A stretch of DNA of 64,000 nucleotides from Promethearchaeota archaeon (GTDB lineage Archaea > Asgardarchaeota > Lokiarchaeia > Sigyniarchaeales > Promethearchaeaceae), in assembly GCA_016933055.1 (NCBI GenBank), contig JAFGBS010000033.1:33693-97692 (forward strand). The letters are read 5' to 3'. The notes under the pieces are model-generated. The model was given only the letters and a program-made list of their open reading frames with translations. It made no database searches and was not told the DNA's origin. Below are positions 53,150-62,593 of the stretch, one piece after another; within the stretch, counting starts at the first letter, position 1; every line of letters begins with the position of its first letter. Both the position numbers and the translations under genes were made by a program.

Positions 53150-54010
53150 ATGAATACTTTCTTTTCTTTAATCTTCTTATATTCTCTTCAAAAAGATGAG
53201 AGATTTATTGAAAACCTCTTGAATGTGAAAAAATTTTGCATATCTTGCGGAGAAGAAAAATGCGATGACTGCAGAGATAATTATGGACCATTTTCCGAGA
53301 ATATTGTCGGAGTGTATCAATTACCAGAAAGTACAAGTTTGTCATCTCTAATTGATGAACCAGAATCATTTCTACCTGAAGACATTCCGGAAGCAAATGT
53401 ATTGATTGTAGTTAATTTACACGGTGATATCCTCACTAGCATTCCAGAATTTGCTTATAATCACGGCATAAAATTGGTTATTGTGCCGATCGAAATTGGA
53501 GAGTTAGTACCTGAGGGATTGGAACGCCAAGTTAGTGATGAATTAGACAACTATAAAATAGAATATGCATTTCCACGCCCTTTTTGTGCTTTAATGAAAA
53601 ATTCAAAATACCCATTGCTAAATGAGTTCATAGACTATTTTCATTTGGGATATCCAAAGATGGACTTTAAAATAGAGAACAACCGCATTATAGAATGTGA
53701 AGTAAAAACTACTGCACCATGTGGTTCTACGTTTTATATTTGTAGAGAATTGGTCAGAAATAATACTCTTATAAATAAAAAACTTAAAGAACTGATTTCT
53801 AAATCTCATCATGCGTATCCCTGTAATGCCAGTATGAAAGAAGATCCCGTTCTCGGAGATACTACGCTTCACATTGCTGGATATATCCATCGTGAAGCAA
53901 TTTATTCTGCAATTTTAGAAAAAACCCATGATAGTAAGGCGAGAATAATCTCTGATTTGAAAAAAGAAATCGAAGAACTCAGGAAAAATTCTTTTGGAAA
54001 TGCAAAATAA
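53150..54010 (+). CDS. DUF166 family protein
   Basis: A 286-residue soluble protein. FCISCGEEKCDDCRDNYG (about 30-47) carries four cysteines, later TTAPCGSTFYICREL (about 188-202) and HHAYPCNASMKEDPVLGDTTLHIAGYI (about 222-248) carry more. Conserved Cys in these positions and the segment order are those I associate with the archaeal DUF166 family, which is linked in databases to thymidylate-synthase-like annotation without firm evidence. A metal or Fe-S centre is likely. N-terminal hydrophobic residues are not long enough for a membrane helix. Confidence 0.75.
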   Translation: MNTFFSLIFLYSLQKDERFIENLLNVKKFCISCGEEKCDDCRDNYGPFSENIVGVYQLPESTSLSSLIDEPESFLPEDIPEANVLIVVNLHGDILTSIPEFAYNHGIKLVIVPIEIGELVPEGLERQVSDELDNYKIEYAFPRPFCALMKNSKYPLLNEFIDYFHLGYPKMDFKIENNRIIECEVKTTAPCGSTFYICRELVRNNTLINKKLKELISKSHHAYPCNASMKEDPVLGDTTLHIAGYIHREAIYSAILEKTHDSKARIISDLKKEIEELRKNSFGNAK

Positions 54011-54203
54011 GTCTTCTATCTATTTAGTCATCCTCCATAACAACAACAATAAAAATTTAATTGCAGTTAAAAGTGATATTCAAGCAATTCGTTAAAAGAT
54101 GATGGCATTTTTTCTTTAAGATCTCTTAAGTTTCAGAATACAATGCTTTTTTTTTGAATTTCGAAAAAAGTCCCGAATAAAAAATGATAAAGAGAAAAAA
54201 AAT

Positions 54204-57143
54204 CTATTCGATATAAATTGCAGGCTTCATAGGTCGTGCTTTTAATCTCTTATTCGAAGGGTCATAAATATCTTTCCGTCCCGCATTCGCAATTATGATT
54301 GACGTCCGGTATTTCTTTTTTAATATATCTATATACCCTTCAATTGCTTTCTGTTGATTATTGGGCGATAACATATCTATGCGGAAACTGTTGGGACTTT
54401 TTTGCATAAATTTGACTTCTTGTGCGACCTCCTTCATAACATTTTGTAATTCGGGAATTTTCTTTGCTGCAGACATAATTTTTTTTATGTCAATAGCTTC
54501 ATGTTCGAATAAACTATGAGTTAATTGATACAAAGTGTTTTTCCATGGTTCATTAATGTAAATATATATTGAATTGGGATCCTGTTTTATCAACGAAACA
54601 ATTTGATCAATGTCCTCCGCTAACTGGGATAGGAATTTTGCTTGTTCGGCTAGAATTCTATCATGGTTAGTAACGGTGATGGATGGGATCAATGTATTTG
54701 TGCAAAAATCTGATTTATTTTCCCGTAATCCCAACTGATCATAAATTTCTTCGCACAGGTGAGGAATTACCGGTGTTAATATCACAACTAAATCTTCAAA
54801 GATTGATCGAATCACTTGGTTACGCTCTTGTATATCTTCCATATCCTTGTCGTATTGGTCTAATTCATTAACAACATTGAAGAATCCTGTTTGAATGAAT
54901 TCACGAGCATTAAAATCTTTGATTGCTTGAATCGCTTTATTCATTAGGAGTTTGGTACTTGAAACCAGTAAATTCGAGCGGAAACTGAAATGTATTTTAT
55001 CATCTTTCCTTACATTTGAGATGGATTGAGCATACTCATAGAATCTCCGTAATTTCTTCTTAGAATTTTCTACCTCTTTATCCCTCCAATCAACAATTGA
55101 ATCGGCTGCAGCAACAGCTGCTAAATGCAAACGGGTTAAATCCACACTATATTGATCAGGGATATAAGCCATGGGAATTACATTTCCTTTTGATTTTCCC
55201 ATTTTTGATCCTTCACGAATTAATAAGTCATTCAGAGAAAACGCTTGTAACCAGTATTTTTTCGGAAATATTGCTGCATGATGGAATATGGCAAATGACA
55301 AATGATTAGAAATATGTGCAATCGCAGTATGCCTAAAATCATTGGGGTACCAATAAACGAATTCATTTCGGATTTCCTTAATTATTCCTACTGGGATTTT
55401 AATTTTCTCACTTAAGTCCTTCATTCTTCCTTTACGCAGAAATACATAATCAAAAAATTCGGGGATCAATTGCTTATCCGAAATACCATGTTCCCGCATC
55501 TTTTTGATGATGGTGTAAAAAGCCATATATATTACGGAATCACTTAATGATTCAATAATCCAACCTTTGCCTTTTTCTAGTGGAAATTCTGTCCCTAATC
55601 CCCTTCGTCTGACGCAAGGACGCTTATCTAGCCAATCAAAGACGTTTTCAAAGCTTTGACGAAACTTCGGGGGGATTATCATCATATTGTTTAATTCATC
55701 TAACGCTTTCTTTTTCCATTCGGGATCTCCATAATTAAGGAAATATTGATCCGGAATAACTGCTACTTCAATATATGCTCCACAGCGACATTTTGCTTCA
55801 ATTGAGGGTTCATAAAAATGCATTCCTAATTCTTTTTCGATTAACATCTGTTCAGCGCGATTTTTAGCTTCTTCTACTCGTAGTCCTTGAAGTTCCCCTG
55901 TGTTATCTTTCATTATCCCATTATAAAATTCCGTTTTATAGATCGTTTGTGTAGCTCGCTCTAACTTTTCCTCATCTAATTGACTGTTTACTCCCAGTTC
56001 TTTACAAATTTCTACAGCCGGTAGGTCTCCAAAATCTTTGTTTGATATAATCGAAATCGGTTGTAATGCCTGTAATTCTTCATTATCTAATGTATATTGA
56101 ACAATCGTGTTTTCATCTTTCTGTAAATCGACTAAGGCAATATAATCATAGGGCGCATGACCGGGTACAGAGTAAACTACACCCGTAGCATGATCTGTGT
56201 CTACAAAAGTAGCAGGATAGATAGGAACTTTCTTTTTAGTAATTGGAACTTCCACGGATTGTCCTATTAATTCTTCTCCAAAAAAGGATCTTACTTCAGT
56301 AAAGGATTGATTTTGCAATTTTAGTTTTTCTATGGCTTCCTTAGATACAATCCAAGTTTCCGAATTTATTTTTATTTCTACATAATAACGATCGGGATGG
56401 ATCCAAACATTGGTTATACCAAAAATTGTTTCGGGGCGTAATGTTGCAGCTACTAAATACTTCTTATCCCTCAGTCGATACTTGATACCAACAAGTTCTT
56501 GTACTTCTACTTTTTGTTCATCACCCGATTGAATGTCATCTTCTCCTACAGCGTTATTATCATTTGGACACCATAAAATCGGATATGAGCCCTTCGTGAT
56601 ATATCCTTTATCATTTAGTACTTTATATTGCCATTCGATAAATCTATTATATTCGGGATCTCCCGTGGTAAATTGATGAGTGGAATCAATGGAAAAACCC
56701 ATGCGCTGAAAATCCTGGATCAGTTTACCCGAGAAATACATTGCAACATTCATAGGTTCTGCAAAGCTTTTAAGAACTTTTTCTATTTCTTGCTCATCTT
56801 TCTCGTAGATACTAACATAGTCTTTATAAAGATCCCAATATTTCGGTTCCCGTTTTTTCAATCGATCTGCAACAGATAACACGGGAGTACCAGTTATATG
56901 AAATGCCATAGGGAAAAATACATTATATCCCGATTGTCGTTTATATCGCGCAAAAATATCTCCCAAATTATAGGTACGGCAGTGACCAATATGTAAAGGC
57001 CCCGTTGCATATGGATACGGAACAGTTATAAACCATTTCGGTTTTTTCGTATCGATCTTGCTTATGAAAATTTCTTCATCTTTCCATTTCTTCTGCCATT
57101 TCTTTTCAATTTTGCGCAGTTCGGTCAGAAAGTCATCTTTCAT
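54204..57143 (-). CDS. leuS: Leucyl-tRNA synthetase, archaeal/eukaryotic type
   Basis: From the ATG at 57143 the enzyme has 979 residues. It charges tRNA-Leu with leucine in the cytoplasm. The HIGH signature is exact (H51-I-G-H54, after VPYPYATGPL) and the KMSKS loop reads K647-M-G-K-S-KGN. The editing domain sits between, with TLRPETIFGITN and a conserved DTDHATGVVYSVPGHAP. Length and domain order fit archaeal rather than bacterial LeuRS. The frame is open upstream to 57221, but AAGGAGA at 57150-57156 (minus strand) lies six bases before the ATG at 57143. Confidence 0.95.
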   Translation of the reverse strand: MKDDFLTELRKIEKKWQKKWKDEEIFISKIDTKKPKWFITVPYPYATGPLHIGHCRTYNLGDIFARYKRQSGYNVFFPMAFHITGTPVLSVADRLKKREPKYWDLYKDYVSIYEKDEQEIEKVLKSFAEPMNVAMYFSGKLIQDFQRMGFSIDSTHQFTTGDPEYNRFIEWQYKVLNDKGYITKGSYPILWCPNDNNAVGEDDIQSGDEQKVEVQELVGIKYRLRDKKYLVAATLRPETIFGITNVWIHPDRYYVEIKINSETWIVSKEAIEKLKLQNQSFTEVRSFFGEELIGQSVEVPITKKKVPIYPATFVDTDHATGVVYSVPGHAPYDYIALVDLQKDENTIVQYTLDNEELQALQPISIISNKDFGDLPAVEICKELGVNSQLDEEKLERATQTIYKTEFYNGIMKDNTGELQGLRVEEAKNRAEQMLIEKELGMHFYEPSIEAKCRCGAYIEVAVIPDQYFLNYGDPEWKKKALDELNNMMIIPPKFRQSFENVFDWLDKRPCVRRRGLGTEFPLEKGKGWIIESLSDSVIYMAFYTIIKKMREHGISDKQLIPEFFDYVFLRKGRMKDLSEKIKIPVGIIKEIRNEFVYWYPNDFRHTAIAHISNHLSFAIFHHAAIFPKKYWLQAFSLNDLLIREGSKMGKSKGNVIPMAYIPDQYSVDLTRLHLAAVAAADSIVDWRDKEVENSKKKLRRFYEYAQSISNVRKDDKIHFSFRSNLLVSSTKLLMNKAIQAIKDFNAREFIQTGFFNVVNELDQYDKDMEDIQERNQVIRSIFEDLVVILTPVIPHLCEEIYDQLGLRENKSDFCTNTLIPSITVTNHDRILAEQAKFLSQLAEDIDQIVSLIKQDPNSIYIYINEPWKNTLYQLTHSLFEHEAIDIKKIMSAAKKIPELQNVMKEVAQEVKFMQKSPNSFRIDMLSPNNQQKAIEGYIDILKKKYRTSIIIANAGRKDIYDPSNKRLKARPMKPAIYIE

Positions 57144-57149
57144 CTTGCT

Positions 57150-57156
57150 TCTCCTT
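57150..57156 (-). promoter_or_regulatory. Shine-Dalgarno site selecting the LeuRS start
   Basis: On the minus strand AAGGAGA precedes the ATG at 57143 by six bases. It lies inside the 26-codon upstream extension of the same frame and shows that the extension is not translated. Confidence 0.65.
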
Positions 57157-57539
57157 GGATGTTTGTATATAGTGGGTAAAAAAAACGTTTCTGAATCCTT
57201 GCATCCCGAATACGAACTCAATGCGTATCATATGCACTGAATGGCTGGTGTCTAAAAATGAGAATTCAGAATTTTCAAATGGTGATTGTGACCGAGGTTT
57301 TATGTATTTTTGAAATCTAACAGAGAAGACAATTCCTCACTTATAATCACCTATCATATTTATGGAGATTTTTTAGTATAAATCTTGCGTTTTTTCCATG
57401 TCACCTCCATGTTACATCCTTAGAATAAGGATATTTGTCCATATCAAAAGGGGGAGGGAGTGGATTGTGATTCAATCCAAATCTACAAATCCCTTAGAAT
57501 CTCTAAAAAGAAATTATTCTGCATAATAAGGCGGATATC
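57157..57539. other. Divergent intergenic region
   Basis: The stretch between the LeuRS gene and the small zinc-ribbon gene carries AT-rich sequence, a purine-rich run GGGGGAGGGAG near 57450-57460 and a weak ribosome site AAGGCGG just before 57540. No RNA gene or T-box/leader-like structure was recognised before the synthetase gene. Confidence 0.3.
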
Positions 57540-57833
57540 ATGCTAGCAAATGAGATTGTTCTCAATGAGAACTGTCGTGTAATTCCCGTTCGAGAGATGC
57601 TACAATCCTGCTCAAAAACTGTATTAAATAAATTACTACATAGTGTAGATATTTGTACATGTTGTGGAGAACTTGTTCCCAAACATATTAACAGTCCAAT
57701 ACGAACAACCGGTAAATGCAAATTATGCAATTCTCTGTTTGAAGAGATGCGAAAAAATAGCTTTGAAGCACTAGAAAATATGGTAGCCATAAGTAGATAT
57801 CTAAAAATTGAAATTAACAAGCAAGAGCGATAG
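57540..57833 (+). CDS. Small zinc-ribbon protein, 97 residues
   Basis: Two CxxC pairs, C39-T-C-C42-type in DICTCCGELVPKH and CKLC in TGKCKLCNSLF, are spaced about 18 residues apart and should form a zinc ribbon, flanked by helices. The N terminus (VIPVREMLQSCSKTVLNKLLHS) could be a helical DNA-contact element, so a transcription or translation accessory role is conceivable. I do not recognise the family. AAGGCGG before the ATG is a weak ribosome site. Confidence 0.62.
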   Translation: MLANEIVLNENCRVIPVREMLQSCSKTVLNKLLHSVDICTCCGELVPKHINSPIRTTGKCKLCNSLFEEMRKNSFEALENMVAISRYLKIEINKQER

Positions 57834-57929
57834 AGCGATATACCAAGATGTAATTTTTTCCTTTTTTTCCAAATTATATTGAATCAGGAAACCCATTAGT
57901 ATTTTATAGATAAGTATGAATTCTTGATT

Positions 57930-58724
57930 ATGATAGATCCTTATCACTTTGCCAATCCTATATTAACAACGATTTTTAATCGAAGATCGGTTCGAAATTT
58001 TGATGAGATGCCTATACCACAAAATATAAAGGATCTTATTATAACTGGTGCTATGCGTGCACCAACTGCAGGCAATATGATGTTATATTCCATTTTAGAA
58101 GTGGACTCTCAAGAGATAAAAACCGCATTGGCAAAGACTTGTGATAATCAACCGTTTATTGCCACCTCCCCTTTTATTCTCCTTTTTCTGGCAGACTATC
58201 AAAAGTGGTATGATTATTTTGAATTTTGTAATGTCAAAGAGATGTGTTCCCGATTGGAACTACAGTATAATGATCCGAAAGAATCCAATTTATTAATGTG
58301 TTTTGTGGACGCAGTAATCGCTGCACAGAATGCAGTAATTACAGCTGAATCCCAGGGAATCCGTTCCTGTTATATTGGAGATATTATGGAGCATTATGAG
58401 ACTCATCGAGATTTGTTCCAACTTCCCAAATATGCGTTCCCCGCCGCGATGGTTTGTTTTGGATACCCTAAACATCCAGAACCACTTGGCCAAATAACCA
58501 AACGGTTTGAGAAGAATTTGATTTTCCATAAAAATTCATACGCTCCTTGGTCACTCTCCCGAATTAGAGAATTCCATGCAGACATCACCACAACACGAAA
58601 AATTCCCACAAAATATTCTGAATTGAAGAATGTCGGACAATACATCTACAAATTTAAAAGTGGAGCCGAATTTAGCAAAGAGATGAATCGTTCTGTTAAA
58701 GAGATGCTGAAAAATTGGCGATAA
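57930..58724 (+). CDS. Nitroreductase family flavoprotein
   Basis: From the ATG at 57930 the protein has 264 residues. IFNRRSVRNFDEMPIPQNIKDLII (about 15-38) with the RRSxR FMN-phosphate motif and MRAPTAGNMMLYSILEV (about 42-58) are typical; AAQNAVITAESQGIRSCYIGDI (about 130-151) is the conserved helix and strand after it. Such enzymes reduce nitro groups, quinones or C=C bonds with NAD(P)H and FMN. The frame also opens at a TTG at 57924, two codons earlier. Substrate unknown. Confidence 0.88.
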   Translation: MIDPYHFANPILTTIFNRRSVRNFDEMPIPQNIKDLIITGAMRAPTAGNMMLYSILEVDSQEIKTALAKTCDNQPFIATSPFILLFLADYQKWYDYFEFCNVKEMCSRLELQYNDPKESNLLMCFVDAVIAAQNAVITAESQGIRSCYIGDIMEHYETHRDLFQLPKYAFPAAMVCFGYPKHPEPLGQITKRFEKNLIFHKNSYAPWSLSRIREFHADITTTRKIPTKYSELKNVGQYIYKFKSGAEFSKEMNRSVKEMLKNWR

Positions 58725-58779
58725 TAATAATGATGAAATTGCGGGACTAAATTAAAATAAAAAAAGTGAGAAATGAATT

Positions 58780-59535
58780 TTATATTTGATCCAAAATATC
58801 GCTTTTCTTTTTATCGTAATCCTCTTGAGTTATAATTCCATTATCCAGTAATTCCTTTAGTTTCTCCAATTTGTTTAAAGGCGCCATTGGATCTTCCTTT
58901 TCCGTTCGAGCTCTTGTTTCAAACCAAGGTTCGGGAGCATGTGGTGCTCTTGGGGGGGTAGGTGGTCTTACATGTTTCATTCTCCTAACATGTGGAAATT
59001 CCCGTTCCAACTTGTATAAGGATTTTTTAACCGCATCTTGTACCTTTTCGTTTATTGTTTTTCCAAGTTCTTCCATCTTCTTCCCTATTTCTTCAAAATC
59101 GATTTCTTCAATTTTCTTTTCGAAATCTTCATAGTCAAAATCGATATCTACTTTTATATCTTTTAATTTCTCTAAATCTCTCAATTTTTCGAGACCTTTC
59201 AGTCCTTCTAGGCCTTTCAGTCCTTCCTCTAAACCTTCTTTCAATTCTTCTTCAAAGTCTTTCAATTCTTCTAATCCCTCTTTAAATCCTAATTCTAATT
59301 GTTTTGCTAAATCTACTCCTGCTTCCCCCAAGGCCATGATTCCATCAAGTGAACCTCGGATTAGCTCGGAAACAGAGACTCCTGCCTTTTTAGCGTATTT
59401 TTTTACCCTTTCTCTCATGTATTTCGGGATTGTAAAATTCACGCGGACAAATTCGTCCTCCTCTTCTTCCTCCCCATCTTCTTCCTCCTCGTCATCGAAG
59501 AAATCAGGGTCCTTATCCTCATTAAAATCTGTCAT
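58780..59535 (-). CDS. RHH - coiled coil - SHOCT domain protein
   Basis: A 251-residue protein. After an Asp/Glu-rich leader (1-28), FVRVNFTIPKYMRERVKKYAKKAGVSVSELIRGSLDGI (about 29-66) is a ribbon-helix-helix DNA-binding fold. Residues about 75-165 are a charged coiled coil with GLEGLKGLEKLRDLEKLKD repeats, then a His/Pro-rich linker, and the last 35 residues (LNKLEKLKELLDNGIITQEDYDKKKSDIL) form a SHOCT domain. RHH and SHOCT at opposite ends of one chain is an unusual design. A palindrome next to a TATA box upstream suggests autoregulation. Confidence 0.78.
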   Translation of the reverse strand: MTDFNEDKDPDFFDDEEEEDGEEEEEDEFVRVNFTIPKYMRERVKKYAKKAGVSVSELIRGSLDGIMALGEAGVDLAKQLELGFKEGLEELKDFEEELKEGLEEGLKGLEGLKGLEKLRDLEKLKDIKVDIDFDYEDFEKKIEEIDFEEIGKKMEELGKTINEKVQDAVKKSLYKLEREFPHVRRMKHVRPPTPPRAPHAPEPWFETRARTEKEDPMAPLNKLEKLKELLDNGIITQEDYDKKKSDILDQI

Positions 59536-59562
59536 TTTCTTTAGTTTCTCCGTTATTTATTT

Positions 59563-59667
59563 TTATTTTCGTCGATATTGTACTTTTTTTGAGTAGTTTT
59601 TCATTTCGGACATATAACTAGACATGTTTTTGGTTAGATAGATTTCATGATATTGAATTTCTGACAT
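59563..59667 (-). CDS. Possible 34-residue leader or small protein upstream of the RHH gene
   Basis: An ATG at 59667 opens a 34-codon frame ending 27 bases before the RHH-SHOCT start. AGGTGA lies about ten bases before this ATG, and the frame is 3' of the predicted TATA box, so it should be on the same transcript. The peptide (MSEIQYHEIYLTKNMSSYMS, then a basic end) has no recognised motif. It could be a leader peptide controlling the downstream gene, or chance. Confidence 0.35.
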   Translation of the reverse strand: MSEIQYHEIYLTKNMSSYMSEMKNYSKKVQYRRK

Positions 59668-59730
59668 TTTTTTTTATTCACCTATTTGTTGTTTATACAC
59701 ATTGAGTGTTAAGTATACATATTCAATACA

Positions 59731-59774
59731 TATATATAAATCTTTGCACATCCAATACACATCAGTGTGTATTG
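59731..59774 (-). promoter_or_regulatory. Palindromic operator-like site adjoining BRE/TATA of the RHH gene
   Basis: CAATACACA (59753-59761) and TGTGTATTG (59766-59774) form a perfect 9-base inverted repeat with the 4-base loop TCAG. On the minus strand it is followed by GCAAAGA and TTTATATATA (complement of 59731-59740), a BRE/TATA pair. A further CAATACA half-site lies at 59724-59730. A short perfect palindrome is what an RHH dimer pair would recognise. Confidence 0.55.
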
Positions 59775-59856
59775 ATCCCTTAAAACCATGTATAGGTCGA
59801 TCAAACAGATTTGGAAGATTTGGAGAAGAAAAAAATCTTAGGTAGTTACCAAATGA

Positions 59857-60681
59857 TTATTCCGTGTCTGGAATGGCAATTGCAATTCCAGAGAAAAATG
59901 AGATGAAACCGACGAACAGAATCCATTCCCACATAGAGGTGGAAAATGCTAATATTTCAACTATCTTGCTTCCCAGCAAAGAACCAATGAAAGCCCAAGG
60001 TTGTGTAACTGCTGAACCAACTACCGCAATTCCAAAAATAATTAAAGAGGGTATAATTTTCTTAATATCAACGAATTTTGTGCCCCCTTTTCTTAGATTG
60101 TTATCACGGAATAAAATTACCAGCAGGGTAGTGCTACCAAAAATAAAGCAGGAAAAAAGAATTGCTGCAATAGGCCAGTGAATGATCTTGAGTTGAAATG
60201 TCGAGTTAAAAAAATTCACTTCAGCATCAGCGATAAATGCAATCAAAAACATTCCCACGCAAGTTACTTGGTATAATCTGAGGAACAATTTTGCCAATTT
60301 GGGTGGTGAAATATGCGCAATTCTTTGATAGATATAATAGGAAAAACTTAATAGTGAAAAGCATCCTACTAACAAACTCAACGAGAACCCCCACCAGCCG
60401 GTTCTATTTATAAGATAATTCCCTAGTTTCGATATGGAATGAGTGAGTACGGAATATTGTTCAGGAAAAAGCATATAAGCAGCAAATAACCCACCGAGAA
60501 ATATAAACAGAAATGTAGGAATGAATGTGCTGGTTAAGAATTTCTTTGAATAATTACCAAATATATAATCTCGGAAAGTATAATCTTTCCATGATTTTGC
60601 ATCTATTTTCAACTCTTTGAAATGATTTTTAACAGATTCACGCAATCGATTCGTTTTACTGTTATTTTTTTTATAATACAC
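59857..60681 (-). CDS. DUF998-like membrane protein
   Basis: A 274-residue protein with a basic cytoplasmic N terminus (about 1-50) and about six membrane helices. YSVLTHSISKLGN (about 76-88), preceding the second helix, is the pattern H-x-I-S-x-L-G of DUF998 proteins, and the order of helices agrees. The family function is unknown. The gene is followed by the RHH-SHOCT unit on the same strand after a 321-base gap and may be independent. Confidence 0.68.
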   Translation of the reverse strand: MYYKKNNSKTNRLRESVKNHFKELKIDAKSWKDYTFRDYIFGNYSKKFLTSTFIPTFLFIFLGGLFAAYMLFPEQYSVLTHSISKLGNYLINRTGWWGFSLSLLVGCFSLLSFSYYIYQRIAHISPPKLAKLFLRLYQVTCVGMFLIAFIADAEVNFFNSTFQLKIIHWPIAAILFSCFIFGSTTLLVILFRDNNLRKGGTKFVDIKKIIPSLIIFGIAVVGSAVTQPWAFIGSLLGSKIVEILAFSTSMWEWILFVGFISFFSGIAIAIPDTE

Positions 60682-61016
60682 TTAACCAGTCTCCAATTAT
60701 TCAACAATAATACACTATTTTTGAATCTCTTTTGTTTAATACAGTGAATATATCATCGCCTAAAAGTAAATTGGTCATCAATTCCATCAAAAACCGATAA
60801 AAACTTAGCTATTTACTGGTTTATTTTAATATACTGCTTTTTAATTAATATTTCACTTGAGGAATTCAACAAACATGCTTTTGAAGGTGAAGGTGACAAA
60901 TCAACGGAAATTTCCCAGAGAAGATGCAATTTTAATATATTGGAGATTTCCCTGAATCCACGTAAATCTGGTAGAGATAATGAAATACACGAAAAATAGC
61001 ATAGAGTGTTAATAGC
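60682..61016. other. Intergenic region with paired GGARATTTCCC motifs
   Basis: The 335 bases between the TauE/SafE stop and the DUF998-like start hold GGAAATTTCC (60906-60915, a perfect palindrome) and GGAGATTTCC (60942-60951), with an AT-rich TTTAATATAT between them. No gene or RNA was recognised. Confidence 0.3.
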
Positions 61017-61892
61017 TTAAAAACCCCAAAAACCGAAAATATCTAAGATTATTGGTATTCCCATTATGATCGCTAATGAAGCAAGTAATTTTTTTAAAAA
61101 AACTCCATTCATTCGATGGGATAGGATAGTTCCTGAGAAAGCCCCTATTAAGGAAGCAATTCCCATTGGGAGTATAAAGTTCCACAATATTGGAGCGGAA
61201 CCCGTTCCAAAGCCAGGAAAATTCCAATCAATAAGCGGAAAAATTGCTGCCGTGAGAAAACCGAACGCATTTGTGAAAACCATCGAAAATTCTGCGGTTG
61301 CTACAGAAATTAATGGTGTTAGACCCAACAAAATCATCGTCGATGTGTATACGGTACCTCCCCCCATACCAACACTACCTGTGACAAATCCACCAAGAAA
61401 AGATGAGGTTAAGATAAGAATCCATTTTTTAGAACTTTTTATCTGAATATAATGTTCTTTATCCATAAAGGACACGGTAACTATACGAGATTCAGCATGT
61501 TCTTTAACACGATTTCTACGTAGTAATATTAAGATAGCAAGAAGCCACAGCAATCCTACAACCAAGACTTTCAAAACATTTGGCGATTTTAAGTAAAGAA
61601 TATCTGCTATCCATTTACCCACCAATAAACCGGGTATTGCGAATAAATCATATACTAATCCTAATTTCCAATCAATACAATTATACTGAAAATACCCTAC
61701 TGTGGCTGAGATGGTGACAAATAACATACAAAAAAGGGATATTTCTCGCGCTTCAGGAACACTTAATTCAAAAAACGTTACGAGTAAAGGAACAAATAGC
61801 ACACCCCCTCCTATCCCAACCATAGAGCTCAGAAAACTTACTAATAACGCAATACTAAATAGTAAAAGAAAAAATCCGATGGCAATTTCCAT
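61017..61892 (-). CDS. TauE/SafE family anion permease
   Basis: A 291-residue protein with about eight membrane helices in two repeats, each with a glycine-rich motif: VSFLSSMVGIGGGVLFVPLLVTFF (about 18-41) and LGGFVTGSVGMGGGTVYTSTMILLG (about 165-189). These GxGGG elements are the signature of TauE/SafE exporters for sulfite, sulfoacetate and other small anions. It follows the beta carbonic anhydrase gene by 17 bases and should be translated from the same mRNA, which raises bicarbonate or a carboxylate as alternative substrates. Confidence 0.87.
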   Translation of the reverse strand: MEIAIGFFLLLFSIALLVSFLSSMVGIGGGVLFVPLLVTFFELSVPEAREISLFCMLFVTISATVGYFQYNCIDWKLGLVYDLFAIPGLLVGKWIADILYLKSPNVLKVLVVGLLWLLAILILLRRNRVKEHAESRIVTVSFMDKEHYIQIKSSKKWILILTSSFLGGFVTGSVGMGGGTVYTSTMILLGLTPLISVATAEFSMVFTNAFGFLTAAIFPLIDWNFPGFGTGSAPILWNFILPMGIASLIGAFSGTILSHRMNGVFLKKLLASLAIIMGIPIILDIFGFWGF

Positions 61893-61909
61893 TTTATATC
61901 TTCAATTTC

Positions 61910-62497
61910 CTAATCTAAGAATTTCACTTCTCCAGTATCTAAATCATAAAGAGCAGGGATAATACATGGCATATTACATCCATCAATTAACTCAGATAGT
62001 ACTTGTCTGATGTAATTCACTTGTGTTTTTACATTTTCACACCATTGTCCTTGGGGAAAAAAGCCGAACCATTTTAATGGATCCTGTCCTGTTTGTTTCT
62101 CTATTTTATCAAGTGTATTTTTACCCAATTTTGTCATCAGATGCTCGATTTTATTTTTATCCCCTAAAATTGACATACCGCAGCGAGTATGCCCTAACAC
62201 GATCAAGAATTTCGCACTTAATTCATATATTGCTATGAGTACAGAGCGTAATATATCCTCTGTAATCATGTTGCCTGCATTCTTCAGAACTAATAACTCC
62301 CCCGGTTTTACGTTAAAGATTCGTTCTACTTGTACACGGGAATCAACACAAGAGAGAATAATAGTTCTCATAGAATCATTTACTGTATCCGAACCGTCTT
62401 TTATTTTCATCCAAATCTCATTTCTCGAAAGAAGCATAGATTTCAATTCTTCTTTATCTGTGTCTTCTTCGCAATAACATAGGTTATCCTCTGGCAT
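61910..62497 (-). CDS. Beta-class carbonic anhydrase
   Basis: A 195-residue enzyme with a complete beta-class site: C50-x-D52-x-R54 in LSCVDSRV and H103-x2-C106 in LGHTRCG, where C50, H103 and C106 bind zinc and D52/R54 form the catalytic dyad. KNAGN and the helical C-terminal half fit the family. It interconverts CO2 and bicarbonate in the cytoplasm. Extra N-terminal cysteines (LCYCEED) are unusual. The gene is co-transcribed with the TauE/SafE permease; the window also encodes a gamma-class protein elsewhere. Confidence 0.9.
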   Translation of the reverse strand: MPEDNLCYCEEDTDKEELKSMLLSRNEIWMKIKDGSDTVNDSMRTIILSCVDSRVQVERIFNVKPGELLVLKNAGNMITEDILRSVLIAIYELSAKFLIVLGHTRCGMSILGDKNKIEHLMTKLGKNTLDKIEKQTGQDPLKWFGFFPQGQWCENVKTQVNYIRQVLSELIDGCNMPCIIPALYDLDTGEVKFLD

Positions 62498-62593
62498 GGA
62501 ACTTCACTGAAATGTTTATGAGGAGAAATTTATGAAAGCTTAAAGAGTTTCCCAAGAAGAAAATTAGAAAAAAACAAGAGAAGAAAAAAAAAA

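Noticed and set aside
57144..57221. 26-codon N-terminal extension of LeuRS
   Set aside because: A good ribosome site lies inside it, and family proteins begin close to the MKDDFLTELRKIEKKW start.
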